From contig NC_006681.1 in assembly GCF_000091045.1 (NCBI RefSeq), positions 781,447 to 831,446 on the forward strand: a stretch of 50,000 nucleotides of DNA, read 5' to 3'. This document shows positions 1 to 10,761 of the stretch, piece by piece. A program made the position numbers and the translations under genes. The stretch is from Cryptococcus deneoformans JEC21. Lineage: Eukaryota > Basidiomycota > Tremellomycetes > Tremellales > Cryptococcaceae. The notes beneath the pieces are model-generated. The model was not told the origin of the DNA and did not search any database. It saw nothing but the letters and a program-made list of their open reading frames with translations. The first letter of the stretch is position 1. Each line of letters begins with the position of its first letter.

Positions 1-354
1 GTGATGTGCCTATTTTGTAGTTCAATAATAATGAAACGAACATGCTGTACACGAGTCACATATGCGAATCTTGACCTCGCTTGGGCCTCGACATCATTAG
101 TATCGTCATCAACTATCCCAGATCCAATGCATGTATACGGCGACCGTGTTAGTTCTGATGTCAGTGTTCTGTTGGTGCCTTTGCTGTTATTTACGACAGC
201 AAGAATCATTATGCTGCCGATGCATAAATCGAATGATGCTCGTAATGCGGAGCGCTATATTTCCGTATGGTTGACTTTATACAATCGAGAGTGGCCTGTT
301 CTTATGCGACATGTGTTTCTATCTCCTTCTCTTGGACTTTCTCTATGTAATGTA
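1..354. other. left-edge stretch without a supported gene
   Basis: Between the window edge and the stop codon of the minus-strand EAF7-like gene. Short open frames exist on the plus strand but they have no recognisable domain and no splice-consistent extension. It most likely contains the 3' UTR of the EAF7-like gene. A gene continuing from outside the window cannot be excluded. Confidence 0.4.
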
Positions 355-1459
355 TCAGCAAGCACATGGAAATAGATTGTTCAAGTCGCTCACAGAATCG
401 GCGGCACTAACGTCTCTTGCACCTTTCCGCTTCATCACATTCGGAGAATCTTCCTCACTCTCTTCCTGGGCCCTCGTTTGCCTTCCCCTCTTTCTCCCAT
501 CGTTTTCAACTCCAGCCCCGGATCCAGCACTCTCCCTTCTTGAGACAGTGGACACGACCGACGTTTTCTTACCTTTTCTTTCGTCGTCGAATTTCATATC
601 CTCATCTTCTGATTCGTCTTCCTCTACTGTCAAAGAACCTCCTTGCCATGAAGCGTCTGTACCCTCAGGGGCCAAGGCTCGAGGATAAATCATATCTTGC
701 CAGATCCTTTCTTCTTCTCCATCCAGTTCTATCGGCTCGTCCAAATCACTCTCCTCTTCCGAGTCTTTTTGCGACTGTTCTTCTTCATCTTCTGTCAAAT
801 GATATCGACTTTTAAAGTACGGCAAGTCAAACGTTCGATGAAAATGCTCAGAGTTAATTATTCTAGCAGATTTCGAGATATCGAGACTCTCGCCTTTCTT
901 ATTATTTGCGTTGCTGGGAGTTTTATTACTTGGGTTTCTTGTTTTCCGCGATTTTGCCCTTTGAGGTGAAAGATCGGACAATGGGGACGATGAAGACCGC
1001 GGGGATAAAGGGAATCGGGGGGACAATGTGTGCGGTGTGGAAGGAATAGATACTGAGCTCGATGATGCCTTGCGGCCATAGGTCTGTCAGCTGACTAGTT
1101 CCTTGACAAAAGGACAAAAGGACAAAAGGACAAAAAGCACGAACCATCTCGTCGAGTCCTTCTAGATTATACAACTTATCTAAACGCTGCCATAATAGCT
1201 CGATGGGCAACCAGGAACCTGTCCTTCGGTGTATCTCTGTCTGCAGTTGGATGATAAGGAAATGCTTGTATCTTCCTACTATCCTCCGTGGTAAGTTGAT
1301 TGAATGTCGTTGAAGAGGAAAGAGGGTAGGTTAAGAGAGGAGTGCGAGTCATCAGCCGTAAGCATTCCGATCAGGTTGACCGATTGATTTGAACAACTTA
1401 CAAGGTCGAATTTCTCCCAAACATCGTAGCATAGCTATCTCCCTAAACCAACTCACCAT
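355..1459 (-). CDS. EAF7: EAF7/MRGBP-like NuA4 histone acetyltransferase subunit
   Basis: Exons on the minus strand: 1402-1459, 1141-1278, 355-1052 (297 residues, frame continuous). The N-terminal half carries the Eaf7/MRGBP signature: RPLGRYKHF, then HRRTGSWLP, then LLWQRLDKLYNLEGLDEM, followed by a spacer and an FDLPYF motif. The C-terminal half is acidic, rich in Glu, Asp and Ser, as is usual for the family. Eaf7 is known as a non-catalytic subunit of the NuA4 complex (TINTIN module with Eaf3), acting on nucleosomal H4/H2A acetylation in the nucleus. The ATG at 1459 is chosen because it keeps SWFREIAMLRCLGE in frame just before the conserved RPLG motif. A further 5' exon is possible: an open stretch beginning at the ATG at 1589 encodes a Ser/Pro/Thr-rich peptide, but I found no splice join that preserves frame. 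Neighbour downstream on this strand is outside the window. Confidence 0.8.
1105..1136. repeat. 8-bp tandem repeat in EAF7 intron 2
   Basis: Four direct copies of GACAAAAG (last copy one base different) lie near the 5' end of the 88-nt intron 1053-1140 of the EAF7-like gene. In the transcript this is a CUUUUGUC array. Confidence 0.8.
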
Positions 1460-2398
1460 CAGCACCTGCCACTTTCATCCTCTTAATCAGCTGACACAAA
1501 GCCTACAAGTCAAGCTCGGTGATGGTTGGTGCTGGTGACGGCGCCCTCTTTGTCGGTGATACCGAAGCTGTAGCGGAGGTGGGCGGCATCCTACCAGCAT
1601 GGAGAATATAGACTCTTTTAGTTGGTAATGGCAGAACTCGAGAACGATATACAAAAACAACGCACAGATGACTCGAGGACGGTGGTTGACGGGTGGTGGG
1701 CGGTGTAAGAGATCCGTGCCTGGATGACGTCGGGGTTCTAAGGTAAGCGGCGGCGACCGACATGAACTTGCCCACCACCACAACAAAATAAAAAGAGCTT
1801 CTTCTGTGAGCGAAGCGGGGTAGGAAGAACCTTCCATCATACGTACTTGTGAGACAAATCACCATCACTGTGGGAATTTTTCACGTGGACAGATCCGGGG
1901 CACACAGCTGGTTCGGCATGGACCTGGCATGGTGTCGGCGGAAGCGTGCACCCAACGTGAATAGGAAAAGGCACGCGACTGGAAAAGGGTGGAAAGTAGC
2001 ATTGGAAATAGGCGCTGCATGCAGGCTGTCCGTTGTTTGGTTCACGCTACGCGGCCACGCAACTGGCTGGCGCACGCAGATGCACGCTGCATGCACGTCC
2101 TATGGCCATTCAACTGTACACTCAACTAAACAAGTAGTCGTTGTCAGCAGCGAGAATCCTTTTCACCATTGCCAATATACATAAATACTTCCCCTCATCC
2201 ACATTTGTCTTTAACCTTCCACATAAGCTAGCATCTCCAGCCATCTCTACCGTAACGCCCCTGCCTGCTCTCATCTCCAAGCGTAAGCTGCAATTCTTAC
2301 AAAATATGGGAAAAGCTAACAAGTGGCGATGACTCAGCGTGCGAATCAGTGAGACTATCTCAATCTTCGACCTAGTTTAGACGCTTCTTTCAGTAAAA
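1460..2398. other. intergenic region upstream of EAF7-like gene and of the Tnp2 remnant
   Basis: Divergent spacer between the minus-strand EAF7-like gene and the plus-strand transposase remnant. It contains GCATGC/TGCATGC-type palindromic words around 2010-2100 (several GCATGC, CGCATGC and TGCACGC motifs). No coding sequence could be supported. The transposon's left terminus should lie here, but I could not identify a terminal inverted repeat. Confidence 0.4.
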
Positions 2399-5300
2399 AT
2401 GCCTCGAAGTAGTAATCACAGGGCGCCCAGGTAAGAGCTAGTCGTGCACTTGCGTTCCTGATTGAGGACTTGACTGAAAGATTTATTATCCCATTCTAGC
2501 TCGTCGAACAATTCCCATCGTAGGACAAACGATGTCATCGAAGCAGCATCTGTAGGACCAGAAGCGACCTTGGTGAGTGCCCGGAAGATGGATATGAACC
2601 GTGTAGCTGCAACAATGGGTTAACCTCTGGTCATCGTAGTCTCAAATAGCCATTGTGCGCTGCCGATGTGTATTATGTCCTCCAGATGGGCGCATGATGC
2701 AGTATAGAACCTGGCTCAATCACCGCATAAACTTAAGAGTTTTCCGAGGCCGCCAATCAGCCCTTATCCTCATCTTCGGGGACAGTACACGATGTCGCTG
2801 CCCCCGCCCTTCCATCTGCAGTCCCTTCCGATGATTCCGTCTCCGGAGACATCTCGACCCCTCGACACTCTCCTCCTGCTGGCCAGGCCACATCTTTACC
2901 AGATGATGCCTACCCACCTCCTCTTTCAGGTCAGGAGACTTCACAAGGCGGACCTGAAAGTGAGCCTATGGATATCGATGAAGGGCAAGGCTATGATGAC
3001 CTTCTTGCTATCATGATGGATGAGCCTCTTCTTGAAACGGGCTTTGGAGGCTATGGAGATGGAGGTGTTATCCGTGATCGTCTTGGCCATCAGCTTAGCA
3101 AATGGCCTAACAAAATTCCCGAATCCTTGATCCCTCCTTACTCGTGCCGGCAACCCAACACCCAACCCTTATCAAGAAGACAAACCCACCTTCCACACCG
3201 GATCAGCTGCAAGGAGTTTGCCTGTACTTTCCACCGTCCTTTTCGTCTTCTCATCTTCCTGATGGCGTTTGTAGGGCTGCCTCAGCGATTCGGCGACATG
3301 GTGAAGGCCTCATACAGGTCATCCTTGAGGTGGCTGTCACTGAGGATCGACAAACGTTGCGCCGGAGAGTACGCGACGAGTGCGATCTCTGGACGGGCGA
3401 GCGTGAAAGAATGTATCGCATCCTCGATCTTCCAGTAGAAACTTAATCACCTCGATTCGGCAAGAATGTTAAGACACTGTACGGTCAACTTGACATCGAC
3501 CCTTCTATGGCCGTGCATCCCAAATGCCCAACCAAGGGGTGTCAGAATGTGTTTGTTGATGTAATAAGTAAGGATGGGTGGGACAACGTACCAGACAGTT
3601 GTCCTGAGTGTGACACTTCTCTGAGGGAGCGCGGAAAGCTAGTGACAGAGTTTTTCCCTCGTCGCACACTACAAGCCGAGTTGGAATATCTTTTCTCCCT
3701 TCTTGATGGTACAGAACGGCTTGTTGAGGATCAACAAGTTTTGTGATCTCGGCAAAGGCAAGGTGATGAGCAGATGGAGAGGCCGGAATATCTTCAAGAC
3801 GCGAATCCGGGAAAGATTCTCTGTCATCAGTTGGATGGATCATGCTACGAGGTCGATGATCACGATGTCCAGCGTGAACGTGGCTGTCTGGTCCTTACTA
3901 TCAACGTCTCTATCGACTGGGCAGACCCCTCCAAGTCCCCCAATCGTTTCCCTCGATCCATGGGCCCTATCATGTGCTTTCCGGCCTCTACGAGGACAGT
4001 GGTGCCGCTACAATGCTGATGGGTATCACTCCTGCGCCAAATGAACCCCCAGGTTGTCTTCTTCACCGCCTTTTATTTCCTTTGGCTGTTGATATCCTCA
4101 GTGCAGAGTGTGATGGATTGTGGATTAAGACACCGAAATACCGCAACGGTGAGATACCTCGCACCGTGAATACTACCTGGATCCCTACTAACTGATATTT
4201 TTCTCTTGGTAGGACGCAAAGTGTACGTTAGGATTGGAACCATTTGCTGCGATTGGCCCGCCTCTGTCGCCGTCACCAGATGCGCCCATTTCAGGAGGAA
4301 GGATTCGCCTTGTCTCAAATGTCTGGTACGAGTTGGCCAATTGCACAGCATCAGGAAGCACCCGGCACGCTCAGATGTAGAACACTCGGAAGCAATGTTG
4401 GCTCAGCAATGCGAATTCCTTCGCCAGTTTGAGCAAGCTCCGCAGACAGCCCGACAGACTCATGTTGCGCGTCGGGCTGGACACCTAACCAAAGCCACTC
4501 GCGCTCACATTGAGACTCTAGAAAAGTCAGTCTTCGCCGTGCCCGGCCACCTCTCTGTCTTAGACCTATTTCCGGATTTCGACAAGTTCCTCCATGCTGT
4601 CGTTGACCCCATGCATGCTCTGCTAGAGGGGATTTTGCCATTCTACATGCGGAAAGTGCAAGTTCTAGGCAGATACTGTGGCTTGCCACCTGCTGGATGG
4701 GCGGAGGATGAGGATGCGGTGAGTCTCTGCTCCACGGACTCCGAGGGAGAGGGAAGTGTGTATGGAGATGGTCTGCGTGAAGTGTACGACCAGATGGTGG
4801 AGCAATCGGGCTCGTCCGAGGACCCACGGGCGATAGAAAGGTTACAGCGGTATGCCGCTCGTGTGCTGCCTCGGAGCAAGGTCGATAATAAACCCATCCT
4901 GGCACAGACACATCTCTATCGCCTGGAGAGCATGATGGAGGAAGTTATCTACCCTCCCTACATCGACAGAATAGGGAGGAAATTCTTCATCAAGCTCAGC
5001 AACCCGACCGCATCCCAGTGGAGTGTTGAACTGGTATTTACTCAGCACCTTCGTACAAACAGTCTCGGAGGGCAGTGTACAAGATAATGATGAGGAAAGA
5101 CCAGAAAGTTACAAAGGGGAAAATTAAGATAAGGAATAGAGTCTGAACGAAAAAGACCACGTAGCCATCTATCTAAACGAGCAGCTAGACTAACTCCGTC
5201 TTGGAGAACATTCAGAGAGGTCTTGGGTCCATTGGTGATGCCTTGGCTGTGGGCAGAGGCCGCGCACGAAGGGAAGCCGCTTCCGCAGGAAGAACTGTCT

Positions 5301-6486
5301 GTAACGCTTAAGCTGTTTGCGGTCATCCGTTACACTTTACAGTCATCGATTTCGGAAGCACAAGTCGCTCAGCTTCGCAAGCACATCGATAGTTTCCGCG
5401 CCCTCGTCGCCAAGCTATACCCCTTCCTCCCTGCGCGCGTCACCAACTTCCACGTTATAGAACATATACCTGACGACATCCTGGCACACGGTCCGGTGTA
5501 TGGCTGGCGGCTCTTTGCCTTGGAGCGACTGAATGGTCGCATCAAGCATATTAAAATGAATGGTCGGAACATGGTGCAAGAGCAAGCTGTGGCTCTTCGT
5601 GCCCTCCTTCGTGAACGTTTCGCCCTTCAACGCCTAAAGCAAGTCATGCGATCCGAGATCGATCCTGCCGACACCGCGGGGTATAAGGAGCGATTAATGG
5701 TTGGCTTCGGGTTGGGAGGGCTGGATGTTGGCGGAGAAGACGACGCCGATGGCCTCGCTTACTATGACAATAGTGGCCTCGATCAAGAGTTCTCCGTCGA
5801 TCTTCTTTCTTACGGGAGAAGGAGCGAAGGATCTGCGGACAAGGAGGTCTTTTGCCGCTTCCTCAGGGACTATCTTCCCCGCATGGCGCAACAGCCAGAC
5901 CGCCCTGGAGGCGAGGGTATCACCGACTCCTTCGAGTTCTATCACGAGCTGAGAGTTCGAGGATATCGTTTTCGACCTCTCGACCCGACCTTCAAGGAGG
6001 AGTGGATAGTCGATGGAGCGACGCAGTTACCTCGTCTTCTCAACATGGAGAATGCGTGTTCCTTTGTAGAGTGTCACCCTCCCCTACGTCGCTTTGGTGA
6101 ACTTCATCAGCAGACTATGTCGGGCATCCTCTGGACTATCTTCTCCCATACTCGACGAGCTTCTGATGGAAGGACTTTGTCTCTTGGCGTCTTCAGGTGG
6201 TTCAAAGCACTCGGACATCTACTGGACCGGAGAGCGCCGAGTTGTTCGCCAGAATACCCCTGTCGGGCAAAGCCATCAATACATGCACCTGCCTCAAGGT
6301 CCTAAGAAAACTCAGTACGATGTTGCCAATAGGCTCAAGGTCATCGGGAAGGATGTGAATATTGTTGAAGCTCCGGTAGTGGCCTCTACGGATACCAGTA
6401 TGATAGTTCTTCTTTCAAATGCATATACAGTCATTAACGGTCTTGACAGGAAAACACTAGATACCCAGGTGTTTTCTCAACATTAA
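2399..6486 (+). pseudogene. decayed Tnp2-family (CACTA-like) transposase, split by a solo LTR
   Basis: Recognised as a basidiomycete Tnp2-type transposase from ordered family motifs: a start at 2399 with spliced exons 2399-2430 and 2500-2572; a VRCRCVLCPPDG cysteine motif near 2650; a zinc-ribbon-like CPTKGCQN...CPECDTSL near 3523-3620; a DG/DWADPSKSP stretch near 3836-3940 with SMGPI; MGITPAPNEPP near 4018; a WPASVAVTRCAHF...CLKC block near 4253-4322; the hallmark VDPMHALLEGIL near 4605; VYGWRLFALERLNGRIKHIKMN near 5498-5560. One intron survives (about 4151-4211, with a CTAACTGAT branch site). The frame is broken: it shifts around 3130-3150, near 3965, and again near 6220, and a solo LTR (5024-5201) interrupts it. 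In life such enzymes cut and paste their own element by recognising terminal inverted repeats. I could not find those repeats, so element ends are not assigned. Nonfunctional as it stands. Confidence 0.8.
5024..5201 (+). mobile_element. solo LTR (copy 1) inserted in the Tnp2 gene
   Basis: 178-bp insertion starting TGTTGAACTGG and ending CTAACTCCGTCT, flanked by a perfect 5-bp direct repeat TGGAG (5019-5023 and 5202-5206). Removing the insertion and one TGGAG restores the transposase frame across the junction (ASQW then RTFREV). A homologous 181-bp copy lies at 10105-10285 and an inverted fragment at 10695-10761. A TG start, near-CA end, 5-bp target duplication and dispersed copies are what established knowledge predicts for a solo LTR of a Ty3/gypsy- or copia-type element. 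No internal domain of the parent element is present here. Strand is given relative to copy 2 and is otherwise arbitrary. Confidence 0.85.
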
Positions 6487-6892
6487 CTCTCCCCTCCTTC
6501 TTCCCGATCCATGCGAAATCCTTACCTTCCATCCACCCAGTCGCATTGGTTAGTGTTCCGCAAAGATCTTCAGCACCATTAGGTACCAAGATCATTGTCA
6601 CTATCCCAGTTGCTCGACATACGTGAGCTTACTGGTAAGGATTGTGGATAAACGATTTTGTCTTGGACTTTGCATGTAAATATGCATGGTACTATACTGA
6701 CTGACTAGGGTAAGGTCAAGGACTTGCACATCAGACGGACCTGGACAGTGAGTGTCATTCTACTCAGGCTACAATGTCTCGCTGTCGCAGACTTTGATTC
6801 ATAAACAACTCCTACACGATAGATCTCTATAGCTCTTGGAACCTTTACTTCAAACTGCCACTTCCAATCTCCTACATGGCCGCCTCCTCAAT

Positions 6893-7140
6893 ACTGGAAC
6901 CTCCTTCCTCCACTTCTTCTTCCGTAACAAAACCATTAAAGCTTCCAAAGACCTCGTTTTCTTGAGTGAAGTCGAAGTCCATCTCCTCCATCTCATGGCA
7001 GCTATCAAAAACAGGGGCTGGGGAAGCATCGAGATATTCGGAAAAATTGCTATACGCACACCCGCAATGGCTCGTTGGAGCTTTAATTCATATTGCATGG
7101 TGCCCTCCCCAAATCGACTTTTCCACAAGCTCCTCAAGGT
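6893..7140 (-). other. coding-like acidic segment, possible 3' extension of the gene at 7149
   Basis: On the minus strand a frame ending at a TAG at 6893 encodes an acidic peptide (SEYLDASPAPVFD, then CHEMEEMDFDF, then EEEVEEGGSS). The same frame upstream reads EELVEKSIWGGHHAI and then meets a TGA near 7090. It may be a further exon of the unknown gene at 7149-8319 joined by an intron I could not place, or a remnant with a nonsense change. No family recognised. Confidence 0.3.
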
Positions 7141-7148
7141 GTAACTAT

Positions 7149-8319
7149 CTAGTCGGGGGAGAAGTACAAGGCGCTTTTGAGGCCTTGCGTACACCGATGA
7201 GTGACGATGGCGGAGAATCTCCAGAAGCGGGCGACGACCTTGTGTTGACTGAGATCTGGTGGGGTCGGGTGGAACATCTTCATAAGTGGGAATGAAGGAG
7301 GAGTCCATTTTCTGCGCCGCCTCCTAGTCGATCATGCCTTTTGTATACGCAGCTGTTGGATGGAAGAGACCGTATGGCGTGTCTTCGAGGCTGCTTGGAC
7401 CGGACCCGAGTCGGAGACCCATGGAGATCGTACGATGGTATTTGTAAGGCAGGTGGAAGACAGGAGTTGACCTGCGTTTCGTCTTGCCTTGGGCTTGCAA
7501 CCAACTTTCGTAGCCAGTCCAAACAGCAAGGCGGATCTAGAGACAACGGTGAGTGGTCAGTTGGTGACTGTGACAGAACAGGGCGGTCAATTACTTACTA
7601 CAGGGGACCACCACCACGGTTCGATCTCCACCCAACCAGGTCTTTCTACCTTTCTTCCATGGTAAACGTCGGAAAAAAGCAGAAACTCATTCGTACACAT
7701 CATCCTCATCCTCGTCCTCATCATCTTTTGCTGAGCTGGACATCTTTTCAACCACTGTCTTCAGAACATCCTCTATCTCATTATGTTGGAGGAAGTGAAG
7801 GTTTCGCAGAATCCCATTTTCTGGGAGCAATGCCCGTTCAGGAGGTCTCGTTCCTTGCAGCCGTGCAGGGATGCGCTCTTCCAATTGCTATCAAGCCATA
7901 CCGAATTACAATACAGATCCATGGAAACGAAGCACCAGCAATGATAGGAGTAATGCAAGTACTTACCCTCGTGGTCCTCCCTTTTATATTCTTCATCCTC
8001 GCCTTTGCCTTCTTCCATCCAGCCCCTCAATTCGTTATGCGTTGGCTTGCTTTTAATCTGGACGAATTTATCATCTTCTAGGCATCTTCTGACGGCGGCG
8101 CTTGGCGAGATTCTCGAAGCTATAAACGACGAAGACGCTGTCAGCTTCGGCTTGCAATCAGACATAAATATCACCTCACAAGGCACAGCGAAGATCGGAC
8201 CAGTTTGGACGCCAGGATATCCTGCCATCCTTGAAGAAGAACCCATCTAGAGCTTTTTCGTCATTGTAATCTGGCCAATTGTCGGCAGCGTATAGCGGCT
8301 TCGGCCCGTTTCTTGGCAT
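7149..8319 (-). CDS. unknown five-exon protein, 271 residues predicted
   Basis: Minus-strand exons 8187-8319, 7967-8119, 7699-7877, 7349-7536 and 7149-7311 join with consistent phases (816 nt, TAG stop). It starts MPRNGPKPLYAADNWPDYND, continues with KDGRISWRPNWSDLR, has an acidic stretch (KDDEDEDEDD) at the end of exon 3, then AVWTGYESWLQAQGKTKRR and a His/Tyr-rich region (FHLPYKYHRTISMG), and ends ALYFSPD. I recognise no domain. Intron 4 (7312-7348) would be only 37 nt, near the lower limit for this genome, and exon 3 could instead end at a TGA at 7687. It sits between the Tnp2 remnant and a tRNA, so it may be element-borne or decayed. The coding call rests on frame continuity across five exons, not on homology. 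Confidence 0.4.
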
Positions 8320-9241
8320 CCCTACCATCTCTCGGACGACACCGTGGACAAGCTTCTACACATAAAGTAAGTTTGACATATCCTGTCAAAGCCGGGAGTG
8401 AGATAGTAATTTCATTTCACCGTCTGAGGCTGCCAATCCCGGAGCAGAAGCGGTGCGACCGCTCCGATTGTCGAGTGCACTCACCAGTATTTCTTGATCT
8501 GTTTCAGTTCTGAGTTTCTTCCTCTTCTCTCTTTCACTGATCCAACATTCCCTGTTCTCACTTTCTCCTCCAGCCCGGCACCTGAGACCGCAGAGCCTCC
8601 ATTTCGGACGCCATATTGAGGGAAGTTTTATTGTAGATGCTCATGACGGTAATAAGTGTCGTACGCAAGATGGAGAATATTCACTTTTCCTTGTTCCTGA
8701 GCTCGCTGATATCACAAAAGGCTCGAGGTAAGTGTTTCTCCAAGTGAACGTACCAATGCGGGACGGTTTTGGAAGTGCTGCTGCTTTGGAGGGTTGGGGG
8801 ATCGAAAATCAGTGAAGCCAAGGAGGTTATCGAGCTCCTTCGCCATCGTCGCAAGGAGGGGCCCGGCTTCCCCCGAAGACTCAATTATTTCACGGATGGG
8901 TGGGCAGCAAGGGATGAAATTGTCATGTAGGCGTGTGTGACGCGAGGGACATGGTGTGAAATTGTGATATGTCGTGGTGTTAATATTAGTGTACAACACA
9001 GGTACGTATAGCGATAGCGATAAGTGGATGGTGGGATAGGCAACGAAAATCTGTAGTCAGTGGGGTGAGGTTTATATACACCGGAGCTTGGGAAGATGAT
9101 GTCTGTCATAGTATACATTCGAGAAAGATCGGTAATGTTCGAGAAAATGGATGGAACGCGAACGAAATCGGGAGCACGAGCATGTTTCTATGCGTGGGTT
9201 GAGTGACCTCCCCTGAACAGTTTCCCAAAACCAAAAAGATC
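8320..9241. other. intergenic, nothing supported
   Basis: Lies upstream of the unknown minus-strand gene and downstream of the tRNA. Only short overlapping open frames on either strand, none with domains or splice-consistent extension. The part nearest 8320 may include the promoter of the unknown gene. Confidence 0.4.
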
Positions 9242-9334
9242 TTCTCCGACCGGGATTCGAACCCGGGTCGTCCGCGCCACCTTGGAAGTTGAGTTCCTGA
9301 AAAGCGGATATACTAACCCCTGTACTATCGAAGA
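9242..9334 (-). tRNA. tRNA-Glu (anticodon UUC) with a 21-nt intron
   Basis: Read on the minus strand, the 7-bp acceptor stem is TCTTCGA paired with TCGGAGA (one T-G wobble). The D arm contains GGGGTTAGTA, the anticodon stem is TCCGC/GCGGA, and the T arm is CCGGGTTCGAATCCCGG. Exon 1 (9298-9334) is exactly 37 nt and exon 2 is 9242-9276. A 21-nt intron (9277-9297) sits between positions 37 and 38, the canonical tRNA intron site. Splicing gives the anticodon loop TTTTCAC with anticodon TTC, decoding GAA/GAG as Glu. Position 9242 supplies the discriminator A. Internal A and B boxes are present in the D and T arms for Pol III transcription. Confidence 0.9.
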
Positions 9335-9788
9335 TTCATTGTGATAGATGAATTATGTAATTATATAACTCATAACAGTCTAGTGTCAATGAGCTACTCT
9401 TGACTGTTGTTGTCTCCGTCGTACGTCTCCTTCCCAAATGCATTTGTTTGCTATATGCCGGCTCTATGTCTAGTGATGTCTTACTGGCATAGCGAGCAAA
9501 AGAAAGGTTACTGGTTTAAGATGCGATAGGCAACAGCAGGCAAATTTGAGCTACCGGACTCTGTCAGGTCAGGCCGCCGGAGCAAGGGGATGGGATTGGT
9601 AACTGCGTACTATCGTTCACCCACCTTGGTCAAAGGCTGCTTATTGTCGACTAGGTCTTCGGTAGCTCGACATCTTCTCGCCATATATCCCCGGCTTACC
9701 ACAAAAGTGGCGGCCTTGTTGTGAAGTGTCTATAAACGCATGAAGAAAAGAAAGAAACTATTTTAGAATCTGAAACAATATGTAAAAA
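9335..9788. other. intergenic, nothing supported
   Basis: Between the tRNA-Glu 5' end and the 3' end of a decayed minus-strand coding sequence. It contains the tRNA's upstream region. No coding or repeat structure found. Confidence 0.4.
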
Positions 9789-10104
9789 TCAGCCACACAT
9801 CAGCCACGCCACAAGTGGTCTCTCTCCGAATCCTCCGTGTCCCAGGCTCCCATTTCCTCGCTCCTCCAACAAACCTGAGGAGAAGGTAGACGAGGGGTCT
9901 GGGCGGCGATAAGTGTCAGACGCCGTCATTGGCTTGAGGAGGTTGAGCTGCTCAAGTTCGGAGACTTTGGCTATGGCTCTGGCGTCGTAAAGGTGCTTTC
10001 ACTGGGGAAACTCGCGATATCTACCTCGGTACGCCTTCATCAGCTCACCCATCTCCTGAAAGACGTTGTTGGCCTCGCTGACGACCTCTCCGCTTAGCTT
10101 GTTG

Positions 10105-10285
10105 TGTGGAACAGGTATTTCGTCAGCATCTTCGTACAAGCGGTCTCGGAGAGCAGTGTACAAGTTAGTGATGAGAAAAGAGCAGAAAGCTACAAAAGAG
10201 AAAAACTAATTTAAGGGTGTAGAATTTGAACGAAAAAGACCGCGTGGTCATCATTCTAAAACGAGAAGCTAGACTAACTCTGTCA
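10105..10285 (+). mobile_element. solo LTR (copy 2)
   Basis: 181-bp homolog of the LTR at 5024-5201. It starts TGTGGAACAGG and ends CTAACTCTGTCA, so it has the canonical TG...CA ends. It is flanked by TGTTG (10100-10104) and TGTTA (10286-10290), a 5-bp target duplication with one substitution. Shared internal blocks include TCTCGGAG, GCAGTGTACAAG and the GAACGAAAAAGACC run near the 3' end. No internal retroelement sequence adjoins it in the matching orientation. Confidence 0.8.
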
Positions 10286-10694
10286 TGTTAATCTCGTAGA
10301 AGATGTCATCCTCCCTCAGTTCCGCATCCAATCGCAAATGGAAAACGCAAGCTAATTGGGGGTTCAGCTGTGTAAGTCTCGCTGGGTACATCCCTGTGAT
10401 CTTTTCGTTCGTTGCCAAAGTCTTGCTCGATAACTTCGATACTTTGCTTCGGCATGGTTGTACGTAGCCTCGGCCTGCCAAACCTTGGATGGCGGCAATT
10501 TCTAAGTTCTAAGTTCTCGATCTTCTACATGAGATCGTCAATACCAGTATCAGCGGCATGGCGGATGTGATTGTCTTGACTTACACACCGGGTGCCTGGG
10601 CTTCAGCCTTGAGTGTCTTCATGAAAGCCTCTGATCCGGAAAGATACATAGACTGAGCCTGCGGCTGATGCTGCCTTTGCAAGTATGCCCGATG

Positions 10695-10761
10695 TGACGG
10701 AGTTTAGTCTAGCTGCTCTTTTAGATAGATGACTGCGTGGTCTTTTTCGTTCAGACTGTGT
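10695..10761 (-). mobile_element. inverted LTR fragment (copy 3)
   Basis: Begins TGACGGAGTTTAGTCTAGCT and continues through GTGGTCTTTTTCGTTCAGACT, which is the reverse complement of the 3' third of the LTRs at 5024 and 10105. Homology stops near 10761, so it is truncated. It is closer to copy 1 (GTTCAGACT) than to copy 2 at this end. Confidence 0.75.

Noticed and set aside
1503..1868. 121-codon minus-strand frame upstream of EAF7
   Set aside because: No splice join to the EAF7 frame could be made; it may at most contribute a short 5' exon from 1589.
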